From IMG/VR virus record IMGVR_UViG_3300028920_000077, positions 1-60,355 of that record: 60,355 bases of DNA. One strand, given 5' to 3'. The notes beneath the pieces are model-generated. The model was not told the DNA's origin and ran no database searches. It was given only the letters and a program-made list of their open reading frames with translations. Below are positions 45,587-53,481 of this stretch, one piece after another (the stretch's first letter is position 1; the number at the start of each line of letters is the position of its first letter). A program made the position numbers and the translations under genes. Origin of the DNA: a virus.

Positions 45587-46001
45587 ATTTATAATGGAAA
45601 AGCTAAGAAAATATAGACAATTCTTAGATATTGAAAAAGCACCTGTAAAATATAAAAAGAAATGTTCCAGGTGTTTATCATTCTTTGAAAATGTATATCT
45701 ATTTGATGAAGAAAGTGATATCGTAGATATATCTGCTTTCCTCAGAACTGAATATCATAGCTTAAATCTGAAGTATAAAGAGACAAATAATAAAAAACAT
45801 TTAGAAAAGGCAAGGGAAATTAAACTAAATTTGAAGTATATCTCTGAAAGATTTGCAATTGATTTAGTTCAGGATTTACTGAAAATTAGGGATCATTGTA
45901 ATTACAGAAATAGAAATATTCCTAAACATAAAAGATATAACTTTCAATCCAGGAACAAATCACAGGTGAAGTCTAAAGCAACTTGGAAACAAATAGACTA
46001 A
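45576..46001 (+). CDS. Hypothetical protein (141 aa), last of the early operon
   Basis: It begins MKLKFIMEKLRKYRQFLDIE and includes KKKCSRCLSFF (C-x2-C). It is basic and helical, with a positively charged C-terminus (KHKRYNFQSRNKSQVKSK). It overlaps the DHH gene by 11 bp. Nucleic acid binding is plausible. Confidence 0.58.
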   Translation: MKLKFIMEKLRKYRQFLDIEKAPVKYKKKCSRCLSFFENVYLFDEESDIVDISAFLRTEYHSLNLKYKETNNKKHLEKAREIKLNLKYISERFAIDLVQDLLKIRDHCNYRNRNIPKHKRYNFQSRNKSQVKSKATWKQID

Positions 46002-46110
46002 ACCGTTTCTTTACATGTCTCCATGGGTTAATTTTAAAAATTTAATTTCTGTAACTACATATCCATATAATGATTTTCTTATATAAGGAACTACTTATAT
46101 AATGGAGTGG
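46001..46110 (+). repeat. Intergenic repeat block A
   Basis: It begins AACCGTTTCT, then a CATGTCTCCATG segment, and after 40 bp an ATATCCATATAA segment followed by CTTATATAAG. Blocks B (46801) and C (50664) repeat these elements in the same order. It is noncoding. The function is unknown; an origin-like, operator-like or centromere-like role is possible. Confidence 0.75.
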
Positions 46111-46191
46111 ATATTACTTTACTCTATTTATAAGGTATTTTTCAAATTTACATACAATTCTCCTATTAAGGTTTTTGGTAGAAATAAAAAA

Positions 46192-46222
46192 AAAGGACTT
46201 AACTTATTTAGCTAAGTCCTTT
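46192..46222. terminator. Bidirectional terminator after the early operon
   Basis: AAAGGACTTA (46192-46201 with flanking A) pairs with TAAGTCCTTT (46213-46222), with A- and T-rich tails on both sides. It lies between the converging early operon and the small minus-strand operon. Confidence 0.85.
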
Positions 46223-46236
46223 AATGTTTTTATAAT

Positions 46237-46404
46237 TTAAATATTTGTTTTTAATCTTTCGATTAATTTTACTCTTAAAACCGCCCATACTGGACACCCT
46301 TCACTTTTACAAACCATGTCTATTGCAATATCTGAATTCCTTGCAATAACTATTATATTGAATTCTCCAGAATCGCTCTGTAATATTACTTTAAACTTTC
46401 TCAT
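46237..46404 (-). CDS. Small phage protein (55 aa)
   Basis: MRKFKVILQSDSGEFNIIVI continues with an Asp/Ala helix, then KSEGCPVWAVLRVKLI. The strand-helix-strand layout with a final GCP-x-A-x-x-V pattern is frequent in tiny phage proteins. AAGGAG precedes the ATG, and a one-base overlap couples it to the gene upstream. Confidence 0.62.
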   Translation of the reverse strand: MRKFKVILQSDSGEFNIIVIARNSDIAIDMVCKSEGCPVWAVLRVKLIERLKTNI

Positions 46405-46760
46405 TATATTCTCCTTATTTTTGTAGGGTTGATAATCATTATTTCTTTTTTTGTTTGGATAGTTCTTTTATTAAATCTATTATTCCCTAATATACTACAA
46501 TCTACAATCTCTGAAATACTTGAATTAATATGTGTTATTTTTTTTCTTTGAATTCTTCTTTCATAAATAAATCTGTTATTTATTTTAGAATTATAATCAT
46601 ATCCAATACCAATACTTTTATGATTGAACTTTCCAAATGTTTTTGCAAATTGATCAACTTCATTGTCTTTAAACCAAATAATTATTCCACTTCCAAATTT
46701 TTCATAATGGAAGCCATACTTTTTACATTTTTTTACAATACTTCTTTGTAATTTATTCAT
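46404..46760 (-). CDS. Hypothetical protein (118 aa)
   Basis: It starts MNKLQRSIVKKCKKYGFHYE, basic, with a strand-rich middle. The ATG at 46760 has AACAAAGGAG upstream; the frame is open further upstream only through the CCGTTTCTCC repeats. No family is recognised. It is the only divergent gene pair facing the AT-rich block. Confidence 0.55.
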   Translation of the reverse strand: MNKLQRSIVKKCKKYGFHYEKFGSGIIIWFKDNEVDQFAKTFGKFNHKSIGIGYDYNSKINNRFIYERRIQRKKITHINSSISEIVDCSILGNNRFNKRTIQTKKEIMIINPTKIRRI

Positions 46761-46800
46761 TTTTTTTTCTCCTTTGTTAGTGTTTTTTAATACACCTTGA

Positions 46801-46950
46801 AACCGTTTCTCCAAACCGTTTCTCCAAACCGTTTCTTTACATGTCTCCATGAAAGTGTATTTTTTTTGTTATTTTTCTAATTAGATATCCATATAAGGAT
46901 TTTCTTATATAAGCAAGTCCTTATATAAGGATTTACTTATATATTGGATT
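46801..46950 (+). repeat. Intergenic repeat block B
   Basis: Three tandem 13-bp units (AAACCGTTTCTCC type; motif starts at 46801, 46814, 46827) are followed by CATGTCTCCATG. Then come ATATCCATATAAGG, CTTATATAAG twice or more, and related arms. It shares 25 identical bases with block A at its start. It lies upstream of the minus-strand gene and of the plus-strand sigma-54-like promoter. Confidence 0.75.
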
Positions 46951-47298
46951 GTTTTTTTATTCTTCCTTTTTTTTGTTTTTTTTTCTTTTTTTTCAACTTC
47001 AATTATAATTGAAGTATATTTTTTGATATATCCTATAACTTATTGATTTTTAATGATTTTTCTAATGAAATTTAATTAAATCTAAATTTCATTCTTACTT
47101 GTATAAATGCAAGTTAAAAACCTATTTTTTTAATATCTAAAATGATATTAAAATGTGATATTTTAATCACAAGTGATATTTTAATCATTATATTTTTATC
47201 ACATGTAACAATTTAATCACATATTAGAAAATTATAAATAATTTATAATTGCTTGAATTTAAACCTTTTTCTTAAAAAATCAATAATTATAATTTTTG
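46951..47298. other. AT-rich noncoding region with dyads
   Basis: I see no gene here. It holds GTGATATTTTAATCAC (47155-47170), a near copy at 47173-47188, degenerate copies near 47191-47202 and 47205-47220, and AATTATAATT at 47001 and 47285. The dyads lie about 105-170 bp upstream of the predicted sigma-54 start site, the usual place of enhancer-binding protein sites. Confidence 0.6.
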
Positions 47299-47313
47299 GG
47301 CATGTGAATTGCA
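47298..47313 (+). promoter_or_regulatory. Predicted sigma-54 promoter 1
   Basis: GGGCATG (GG at 47299-47300), four bases, then TTGCA (GC at 47311-47312). The GG-to-GC spacing of 12 matches sigma-54 -24/-12 elements. The start site would be about 47324, 33 bp before the first ATG at 47357. The last part, GCATTTAGAAAGTAAC, resembles the same region of promoter 2. Confidence 0.6.
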
Positions 47314-47356
47314 TTTAGAAAGTAACCAAAAAAACACTAACAAAGGAGATAAAAAA

Positions 47357-47545
47357 ATGAGAAAAAAAAGAAGAAAACAAAGTAAGATATTTAATCATTC
47401 TAAAAAAAATGATATTTCAAGAAAAAAAATCCTTGAAAATATCAAATTATTTGAAAAAAGATTAAATCAAAGTACTGGACTTCTTTTCGATCTGTACTTT
47501 GAAAAATATGTATATTTTATTAACCTTTTGGAGGAGATATCATAA
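47357..47545 (+). CDS. Small basic protein (62 aa)
   Basis: It begins MRKKRRKQSKIFNHSKKND, basic at first, then helical and hydrophobic. ACTAACAAAGGAGA sits upstream, the stereotyped leader of this block. First gene behind sigma-54-like promoter 1. No recognised domain. Confidence 0.6.
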   Translation: MRKKRRKQSKIFNHSKKNDISRKKILENIKLFEKRLNQSTGLLFDLYFEKYVYFINLLEEIS

Positions 47546-47589
47546 AATTATCTATTGAAGAAAAAAAAGAATTAACAAAGGAGAAAAAT

Positions 47590-48057
47590 ATGAGTATAAA
47601 ACACTTAAAAGAATTAACAAAGGAGAAAAATATTTCAATTAATAAAATTCCAGATTCTTTTAAAATAGGATTTTTATTAATTGAAGAAAAAACAGACAAA
47701 GAAAATTTTCTTTATTGCATAAAAGAATTTAAAGAAAAAAGAAAAGATTCTTATCTGTTTAATATGTTTAACTTATTAATTAGAGGAAACATGCACTTAA
47801 AACATAATTTTATTAAAAGCAAGTTGAATAGAATAATTATTAAAAAGGACTTACTTAAAAAATTTTGTATTTTTCATTTTAAATTGATATGTTTAAAAAA
47901 CTGTAGAATAGAAGGAGATAAAACTTTAAATTATAGTTTTATTAGTAGAACTATAGACAAACAATTAAATAATAATGATATATCAATTTTAATGAATGAA
48001 ACAGACGATTTATATTATGAAATATACTTCGATTTAAGAGAAATTTTAAATGACTAA
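47590..48057 (+). CDS. Hypothetical protein (155 aa)
   Basis: It starts MSIKHLKELTKEKNISINKI, rich in Lys, Ile and Asn, and mostly helical. An oddity: a 27-bp direct repeat places a second AACAAAGGAG inside codons 9-16, so an internal duplication has put the leader sequence into the coding region. The role is unknown. Confidence 0.58.
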   Translation: MSIKHLKELTKEKNISINKIPDSFKIGFLLIEEKTDKENFLYCIKEFKEKRKDSYLFNMFNLLIRGNMHLKHNFIKSKLNRIIIKKDLLKKFCIFHFKLICLKNCRIEGDKTLNYSFISRTIDKQLNNNDISILMNETDDLYYEIYFDLREILND

Positions 48058-48071
48058 CAAAGGAGAAAAAA

Positions 48072-48251
48072 ATGATAAGATTAGAAAATAAATTTGATAT
48101 TATAGAACTAAGTGAAGATTGTTTTACAAAATCTGAATTATTAGACATGTTTATTTTTTGGTTAGATCTCGGAGAAGTTGAAAGATGTTTTGAGGATTTT
48201 TTAAAAGAGCATGATCTAAAATTGAATCAAGAAAAATATATTATAGAATAA
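48072..48251 (+). CDS. Small acidic protein (59 aa)
   Basis: It reads MIRLENKFDIIELSEDCFTK and is acidic and helical, in the row of short genes each headed by AACAAAGGAG. No motif is visible. Confidence 0.58.
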   Translation: MIRLENKFDIIELSEDCFTKSELLDMFIFWLDLGEVERCFEDFLKEHDLKLNQEKYIIE

Positions 48252-48281
48252 AAAAAACTAACACTAACAAAGGAGAAAAAA

Positions 48282-48476
48282 ATGAAAGTAGAATTTAATT
48301 TAAAAAATGTAAAAATTGTTAAATTTATAAAAATTAACCTAATCGAAGTAATTTTTTTGAACGGTGATACAACTTATTTAAAAAAAGGGAATTTTAAAAT
48401 AAGTTCATTTGTAATTTTTTATTTTAATTTATTGCAATCGATAGGAAGAAATTATTTTATCATTTGGTATAATTAA
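48282..48476 (+). CDS. Small beta-rich protein (64 aa)
   Basis: MKVEFNLKNVKIVKFIKINL continues as alternating strands ending FIIWYN. ACTAACAAAGGAG is upstream. No recognised family. Confidence 0.55.
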   Translation: MKVEFNLKNVKIVKFIKINLIEVIFLNGDTTYLKKGNFKISSFVIFYFNLLQSIGRNYFIIWYN

Positions 48477-48501
48477 AAATAATCTAACAAAGGAGATCAA
48501 A

Positions 48502-48672
48502 ATGGATATAATTAAAAAAATCAATTTAGCTTTAAAAAGACTTGAAAAAAAAGGATATAAACATCATAAAAGTTATAAAAGACTTGAATTAAAAAAAGAA
48601 TTAATAAGAAAAGGATATCCTTTTAAACTAATTGAAATAAAAAAAGATTTTTTAAAAAATTTAGAAATTTAA
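48502..48672 (+). CDS. Small Lys-rich protein (56 aa)
   Basis: It begins MDIIKKINLALKRLEKKGYK and is strongly basic and helical. AACAAAGGAG is upstream. It immediately precedes the sliding clamp gene and may bind DNA, but no family is recognised. Confidence 0.55.
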   Translation: MDIIKKINLALKRLEKKGYKHHKSYKRLELKKELIRKGYPFKLIEIKKDFLKNLEI

Positions 48673-48698
48673 CTAACAAACAAACAAAGGAGAAAAAA

Positions 48699-49880
48699 AT
48701 GGAAAATCAAAATTTAACACTTAATGTTAATACTCAAGATTTAAAAGAAAGTTTAAACTATTTATCAAAATTTGAATTATATAAAAATCCTGTTTTATAC
48801 CTAAAAACTACTAAACATGGTATTGATTTAAGTATTTATTCAGTAAATTATAATATCCTAACATGTGAAATAATTTCAGATGTAATAAATGAAAATATAG
48901 AAGTTGAATTAAATTTTAAAAATTTTAAAAAACTTTTAAGTAAAATTAAACCTAAAGACTTTAAATTTATACAAAGTTTTTACATTCAAGAAAATTTTTT
49001 AATCCTTGAAATAACAAATAATATTAAGAAAAAAATTAAATGTAAAATTTCAACAAGACAAGTTGAAAAAGTTAATTATAATAAATTTGTGACCATTCCC
49101 ATTTCTTTATTTAATGATATCTTTGATCATTATAAATTATTGTTACAAGATTCTGAATATCTATTTTTTAAAAACTTACTTTTAAGAATTGAAAATAATA
49201 AATTAAATCTTGTTTTAACAAATGGATCTTTATTAACTTTAATTGAATATGAACATGAACATAATGAGAATATAGATCTTTTTTTACCTATAGAAGTGAT
49301 CAAAGTTCTTGAAAGTGTCAAACCTTTTAAACAATTTTTACTTAGTATGAAATATATAAAAGTAGAAAATGAAATATTTATTAATTTAAATTATGTAAAT
49401 GATAATATTACTTTAAACTTTCAAGTTAAAGTTGAAAAGTTCGATTATCCAGAATATCAAAAAGTTATCCCCCAAAAATACAATCATATTAATATTGAGA
49501 TAAATAAAAAGAATCTTTTAAAATATTTATCTGTTATAGATACAACTAAAGACAATGAAGGAATAACTTTAAATTTACTTAAAGATAAAATCATTATTAA
49601 AAATGATATTGATATGGAATATAAAACTGAAGTCATTATTGATAAAAATGATTTTAAATATTTTGATAGTTCAGGAGAAATACAAGATCAAAAAGGTATA
49701 AATGAATTTTTTGCATTAAATAAAAACTTATTTGAATTTTATTTAAAAACCTTAGAACTTGAAAAAGTTTTTATTAAATATTATGGTCATAGTTCCCCTC
49801 TTGTAATAAATGAAAATTTAGAAGAGGAGTTTTATAAGACTAAAAAATTAGTAATCATGCCCATGAGAGTAAATCACTAA
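48699..49880 (+). CDS. dnaN: DNA polymerase sliding clamp (DnaN-like)
   Basis: The 393-residue length equals a bacterial beta clamp. The last residues read LVIMPMRVNH, almost the C-terminus of DnaN. Earlier motifs include LFLPIEVIKVLESVK, EKFDYPEYQKVIPQKY and HSSPLVI. Divergent overall and very AT-rich in codon use. A phage-coded clamp could load on the host polymerase and favour phage DNA. No clamp loader or DNA polymerase is seen in the window. Confidence 0.85.
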   Translation: MENQNLTLNVNTQDLKESLNYLSKFELYKNPVLYLKTTKHGIDLSIYSVNYNILTCEIISDVINENIEVELNFKNFKKLLSKIKPKDFKFIQSFYIQENFLILEITNNIKKKIKCKISTRQVEKVNYNKFVTIPISLFNDIFDHYKLLLQDSEYLFFKNLLLRIENNKLNLVLTNGSLLTLIEYEHEHNENIDLFLPIEVIKVLESVKPFKQFLLSMKYIKVENEIFINLNYVNDNITLNFQVKVEKFDYPEYQKVIPQKYNHINIEINKKNLLKYLSVIDTTKDNEGITLNLLKDKIIIKNDIDMEYKTEVIIDKNDFKYFDSSGEIQDQKGINEFFALNKNLFEFYLKTLELEKVFIKYYGHSSPLVINENLEEEFYKTKKLVIMPMRVNH

Positions 49881-49896
49881 AATAAACACTAAAAAA

Positions 49897-49925
49897 AAGG
49901 GGGGCAACCCCTTAGGGGTGTCCTT
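49897..49925 (+). terminator. Hairpin after the clamp gene, possible terminator
   Basis: AAGGGG (49897-49902) pairs with CCCCTT (49908-49913), and CCCC can alternatively pair with the GGGG after it. A short T-run (CCTTTT) follows. It may attenuate read-through into the next pair of genes. Confidence 0.5.
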
Positions 49926-49963
49926 TTAAATTGATTTAAACCTTTTAGAAAGGATTTTAAAAA

Positions 49964-50209
49964 ATGTATAAATACAATCAGGAAGAAAAAAGAATGTTAG
50001 AAAAAAGAATTAAAGAAATTTTTGGAGATGAAATTTTTTTTTCAATAGAAAAAGGATTCATTAAATTAAATGTATCTGAACATGAAACAAATAAACAATT
50101 TAGCTTGAATTTAGGAAAATTAACCAAAAATCAATACTATGGATTATTAGATTTTCTAATAATGCTAATTGATTTTTATAAAATTATTGAAGTAAAGGAA
50201 GGTAAATAA
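49964..50209 (+). CDS. Hypothetical protein (81 aa), first of a coupled pair
   Basis: It starts MYKYNQEEKRMLEKRIKEIF and has a helical, acidic nature. The stop overlaps the next start (TAATG), suggesting both proteins form one complex. No recognised family. Confidence 0.58.
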   Translation: MYKYNQEEKRMLEKRIKEIFGDEIFFSIEKGFIKLNVSEHETNKQFSLNLGKLTKNQYYGLLDFLIMLIDFYKIIEVKEGK

Positions 50210-50472
50210 TGAGAAAAAACAGAATCAAAAGTAATGAAATATATAATAGAAAAAAGGATTATAAAATAAAAGAATATTCTAAAAATTATTTCAAAGGACC
50301 GACTAGATCCTTTGCATTTAATATTCCCGTTACTCATTCCACCACCACTTTAGAAGAATGGAATGAGTTTAAAAAATTAGTTAAAAAACAGTACGGGACA
50401 CAATGGAAGATCTTTGCAAGAAAATTAATTGAAAAAGTTCTGGAGGAAGGGGGAGTTAACTTTTTAGATTAA
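50209..50472 (+). CDS. Small basic protein (87 aa), possible DNA-binding partner
   Basis: It begins MRKNRIKSNEIYNRKKDYK. The middle strand (TRSFAFNIPVTH) followed by two helices (EEWNEFKKLVKKQYG; WKIFARKLIEKVLEEG) resembles a ribbon-helix-helix protein. Coupled with the gene before it, it might be an autoregulatory or partition-like pair, but this is speculative. Confidence 0.55.
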   Translation: MRKNRIKSNEIYNRKKDYKIKEYSKNYFKGPTRSFAFNIPVTHSTTTLEEWNEFKKLVKKQYGTQWKIFARKLIEKVLEEGGVNFLD

Positions 50473-50500
50473 TTTTTTTTCATCTTTTTTCTTCTCAATT

Positions 50501-50534
50501 AAAGACTAGATTTTTTATCTAGTCTTTTTTTTTT
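50501..50534 (+). terminator. Rho-independent terminator after the clamp operon
   Basis: AAAGACTAGA (50501-50510) pairs with TCTAGTCTTT (50518-50527) around a 7-nt loop, followed by T-run to 50534. Confidence 0.92.
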
Positions 50535-51237
50535 GTACTTTTTTATTTTTTTTTCAGATAAAATTTTTATTTTTCTTTTTTCTCCAATATAGATATATCT
50601 TTTTTTTTGGAAGGTATTTTGGGAAGTGTTTTTTTTGGAAGGTATTTTTAAGAAAGTTTTATATCCGTTTCTCCGAACCGTTTCTCCATGTGGATACATG
50701 GGAACGATTTTTTTTTGTTATTTTTCTAATTAGATATCCAAAAATTTTAATTTGATATGTATAGAATTAGATTGTGAATTTTTATATTGATACTTATCAA
50801 ATCAAAATCCTGTTTCATTCATAAGTAATTTCTTATATAAGTTATAACTTATATTGATATATAAGAAATTTCTTATATAAGGAAAAGCTAATATAGATAC
50901 AAACATGGCAGGGGATCTATGCAATTTTCAATCCATGAAAATAGGATTATTTCATATATTTATATATTTATATATTATATTGTGCAATTTTAATACCAGT
51001 TTAAAAAGTTACATTTTTTGTAAAAACTCTCATTTTGTTAACAAATTTTGTAAACTCAAAATTAAAGCCTTTGAAATGCAACTATTTTGATGTATGCTTT
51101 TAGGAATTAAACTTGCATATCAACTATATTTTTATGTCATTTCATTATATCACGTTACAAATTTTGTAACTTTTGTAATATCGGTATAATTTAGCTAAAA
51201 TATAGGAAATGGTATATAACACAATGTATTATGGAAC
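50535..51237 (+). repeat. Intergenic region holding repeat block C and upstream dyads
   Basis: No gene is visible. Near 50664-50700 two CCGTTTCTCC units and a CATGTGGATACATG segment resemble blocks A and B; CTTATATAAG and related palindromes follow at about 50830-50885. Dyads of the type GTTACAAA-T-TTTGTAAC occur at 51008-51024, 51037-51055 and 51154-51170 (the last is perfect). They lie 105-265 bp before the predicted start of sigma-54-like promoter 2. Confidence 0.68.
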
Positions 51238-51266
51238 AATTATAATTTTGGCATGGTTATTGCTAT
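51238..51266 (+). promoter_or_regulatory. Predicted sigma-54 promoter 2
   Basis: AATTATAATT (51238-51247) is followed by TTGGCATG (GG at 51250-51251), four bases and TTGCT (GC at 51262-51263). The match to the sigma-54 -24/-12 consensus is near perfect and the spacing is right. The start site would be about 51275; the first ATG is 51302. Confidence 0.65.
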
Positions 51267-51301
51267 ATGGAAAGTAACAAATCAAATAAAGGAGAAATAA
51301 A

Positions 51302-51424
51302 ATGAAATTGAAGCTATATCCAAAAACATTAAAAGCATTAAAGGCATTGGAAGAGCAATTGAAGCAAGAAAACGCAAGAATGAAAATAAAAATCGAAGAA
51401 ATGAAAAAAAGGTGGGGAGTATAA
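51302..51424 (+). CDS. Tiny coiled-coil peptide (40 aa)
   Basis: It reads MKLKLYPKTLKALKALEEQL and then a charged helix. AAAGGAG is seven bases upstream. It is first behind sigma-54-like promoter 2 and one base separates its stop from the next start. Confidence 0.58.
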   Translation: MKLKLYPKTLKALKALEEQLKQENARMKIKIEEMKKRWGV

Positions 51425-51425
51425 A

Positions 51426-51650
51426 ATGAATTTACAAAAGACAAAAATAAGACTTGAAAAAAAAATAAGAATGTTAAAAGTGGCGGCAGACAACTGGAGT
51501 CAAATCCAGTTGGAAGCATGCAGGGAAAACAATGGATCTAAAGTTATAAGATCCATTATAGAAATAGATGAATTGATAGAAAAAAAAGACAAATTAATAG
51601 ACCAACTTATAAGGGTCTTAACAATTCAAGAAAAAATAAACCAAATCTAA
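51426..51650 (+). CDS. Small coiled-coil protein (74 aa)
   Basis: MNLQKTKIRLEKKIRMLKVA continues as a charged helix (EIDELIEKKDKLIDQLI). It is one of four short genes of the last plus-strand operon. No family is recognised. Confidence 0.58.
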   Translation: MNLQKTKIRLEKKIRMLKVAADNWSQIQLEACRENNGSKVIRSIIEIDELIEKKDKLIDQLIRVLTIQEKINQI

Positions 51651-51670
51651 CAAAAAAAGGAGAAAAAAAA

Positions 51671-52087
51671 ATGACAAAAAAAGAAAAAATCAAAAAAATA
51701 ATATCAGATGAAGCAAAAAGAATCGTAGAAATCGGAACAAAAAATCTAAAGGATCTTAGATATGAATACAATTCACTTGCAATAATCTTAGATCCTAAGT
51801 TCCCTGTTATTTTAGAAAACTTATTATTTATACTGGATTCTCATTTTGAATATAGAGGAGATATCCTCTATATAGATGTAGAAAATAGAGATTATCTCTC
51901 AATTCAATTATATGATGAAAATATCATAGAAGTTCAAAGTGATGAAATAGAGTTTTTACAACCTTTAGGAAACACTAATAGAATAGGAGAAATATTAGAA
52001 GAATTAAAAACAATATCTGAAATAATAGAAGAAGAAAAAAAACAACTAAAAGCAAAAATTAAACAATTAAAAAACAGGAGACAATAA
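51671..52087 (+). CDS. Hypothetical protein (138 aa)
   Basis: It starts MTKKEKIKKIISDEAKRIVE with an alpha/beta middle (FILDSHFEYRGDILYIDVEN) and a coiled C-terminus (EEEKKQLKAKIKQLKNRR). AAAAAGGAGA is upstream. No recognised family. Confidence 0.58.
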   Translation: MTKKEKIKKIISDEAKRIVEIGTKNLKDLRYEYNSLAIILDPKFPVILENLLFILDSHFEYRGDILYIDVENRDYLSIQLYDENIIEVQSDEIEFLQPLGNTNRIGEILEELKTISEIIEEEKKQLKAKIKQLKNRRQ

Positions 52088-52088
52088 A

Positions 52089-52382
52089 ATGACAAAAGAA
52101 AATAAAATAAATTACCTGTTAGAAAGTACAGACAAATATCTTTCTCTTTTCAATCATTTTCTATTGAAAGAAGAAGATTTTAAAAATAATATCTTTGAAA
52201 ATATTGAATTTTCAGAGATTAATGAAAAGACTGTTCTAATTTCTAATGTGAATGGTTCATTAGTGGGAACAGAGGATAAAGAAGATTTTGAAATTGTTGC
52301 TAATGGAAAAGAAGAGATCCATAATAGAATAGATGAACTATATGAAGAGCTTGTAAAGTGGGAAGAAGCTACATATAACTAA
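52089..52382 (+). CDS. Hypothetical acidic protein (97 aa)
   Basis: It begins MTKENKINYLLESTDKYLSL, rich in Glu and Asp, ending LVKWEEATYN. It shares the MTK-K/E-N-KI start with its neighbour. Low pI and small size could fit a DNA mimic or inhibitor, but nothing specific supports this. Confidence 0.58.
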   Translation: MTKENKINYLLESTDKYLSLFNHFLLKEEDFKNNIFENIEFSEINEKTVLISNVNGSLVGTEDKEDFEIVANGKEEIHNRIDELYEELVKWEEATYN

Positions 52383-52420
52383 AAAAAAAAAGGAGATAAA
52401 AAAATAGCAAAAAATAAATT

Positions 52421-52502
52421 AAAGACTACTTGAAATATAGTAGTCTTTTTTTTTGTACTTTTTACAACTCAAGGAATAGATTTTTATCTATTCTTTTTTT
52501 TT
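52421..52502 (+). terminator. Two tandem terminators closing the last plus-strand operon
   Basis: First: AAAGACTAC (52421-52429) with GTAGTCTTT (52440-52448) and a T-run. Second: GAATAGA (52474-52480) with TCTATTC (52487-52493) and a T-run. A stray AAGGAG plus ATA codon lies just before, apparently a decayed tiny gene. Confidence 0.92.
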
Positions 52503-53481
52503 GTACCTCATCATTGTCATACTATATACATATTATATCATTGTCTTATTGTGATATCATTATATATATTGAAATAGAAGATAAGAAGATAAGATATATA
52601 AGGTATATAAGAGATATAGAAGAATAGAAGAAAATTAGAAGATATATAGAAGATATATAGAAGAATTGAATTAACTTTGTTTCTCTGTCAACTCCAAATT
52701 TCAATCTTAGATACTTATCAATATCTAATAATAATTATCAGATGAAGTTGATATTATACTATCACATCAGATTTATTTTATCATCATTATCATATATACA
52801 CTTATACTTACTAATAAGATTCTTTTATAGTAGGGGAAACCTACACTTTTACGATTTTCAGTAATTATAATTGAGGTATGTTTGTGTTGTTTTACAACGA
52901 GATAGCAAAAAAAACGTGCCTATAAAACGGCAATATTTGCAAGAAAGTAGCAAGAAGCAGGAAAAAAAGTTTTATGAAGTTTTCTGAATATACTATCATA
53001 TATATCATTATTATATCATATTATATTGTCATATACATATTATTGTATATGGGCTTCATAGTTGCATTATATTTATTATATACTTGTTTTAGTTCCTGAA
53101 TTTAATTTGATTGATTACAGTTGATTATATGAGATTTGTATTGTATTAGTTATAGAATCATAGATTGATTGTAATGATATATATTTTTTTTATTGTTATA
53201 CTATATTGAATTGATATACTATTGATCTAATAGTATAGGGAATGAGTCGGGATTGGAAATCACTAAAAATTTAATATATCTTAAGTTTAACAATATCAAA
53301 CAGTTGTGATTTTTTTAATTTTATGAGGTATGCTTATAATGGCGATTATAAGACAAATTCAGAAAAAGTTTGCATTAGAAAGTGTAAACCAAAGTGTAAA
53401 CCAAAGTGTAAACTAATTTTTTTTTACTATTTTTTTTATTATTTTTATTTTTTCCAATTATAATTAGAATTATAATTATGA
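52503..53481. other. AT-rich noncoding region between convergent operons
   Basis: No gene is visible. Contents: tandem AGAAGATATAT units near 52630-52660; many TATAT stretches; AATTATAATT at 52863, 53456 and 53468; and three direct repeats of the type AAAGTGTAAACC at about 53380-53415. GAGGTATG occurs near 52873 and 53325. The iteron-like repeats could mark a replication or transcription control site. Confidence 0.55.

Noticed and set aside
50905-51090. Short plus-strand frame MAGDLCNF
   Set aside because: No ribosome binding site, odd hydrophobic composition, and it overlaps the dyads and repeats of block C.
52391-52430. AAGGAG followed by ATA and nine codons
   Set aside because: ATA is a poor start and the frame ends within the terminator; it is probably a decayed gene.
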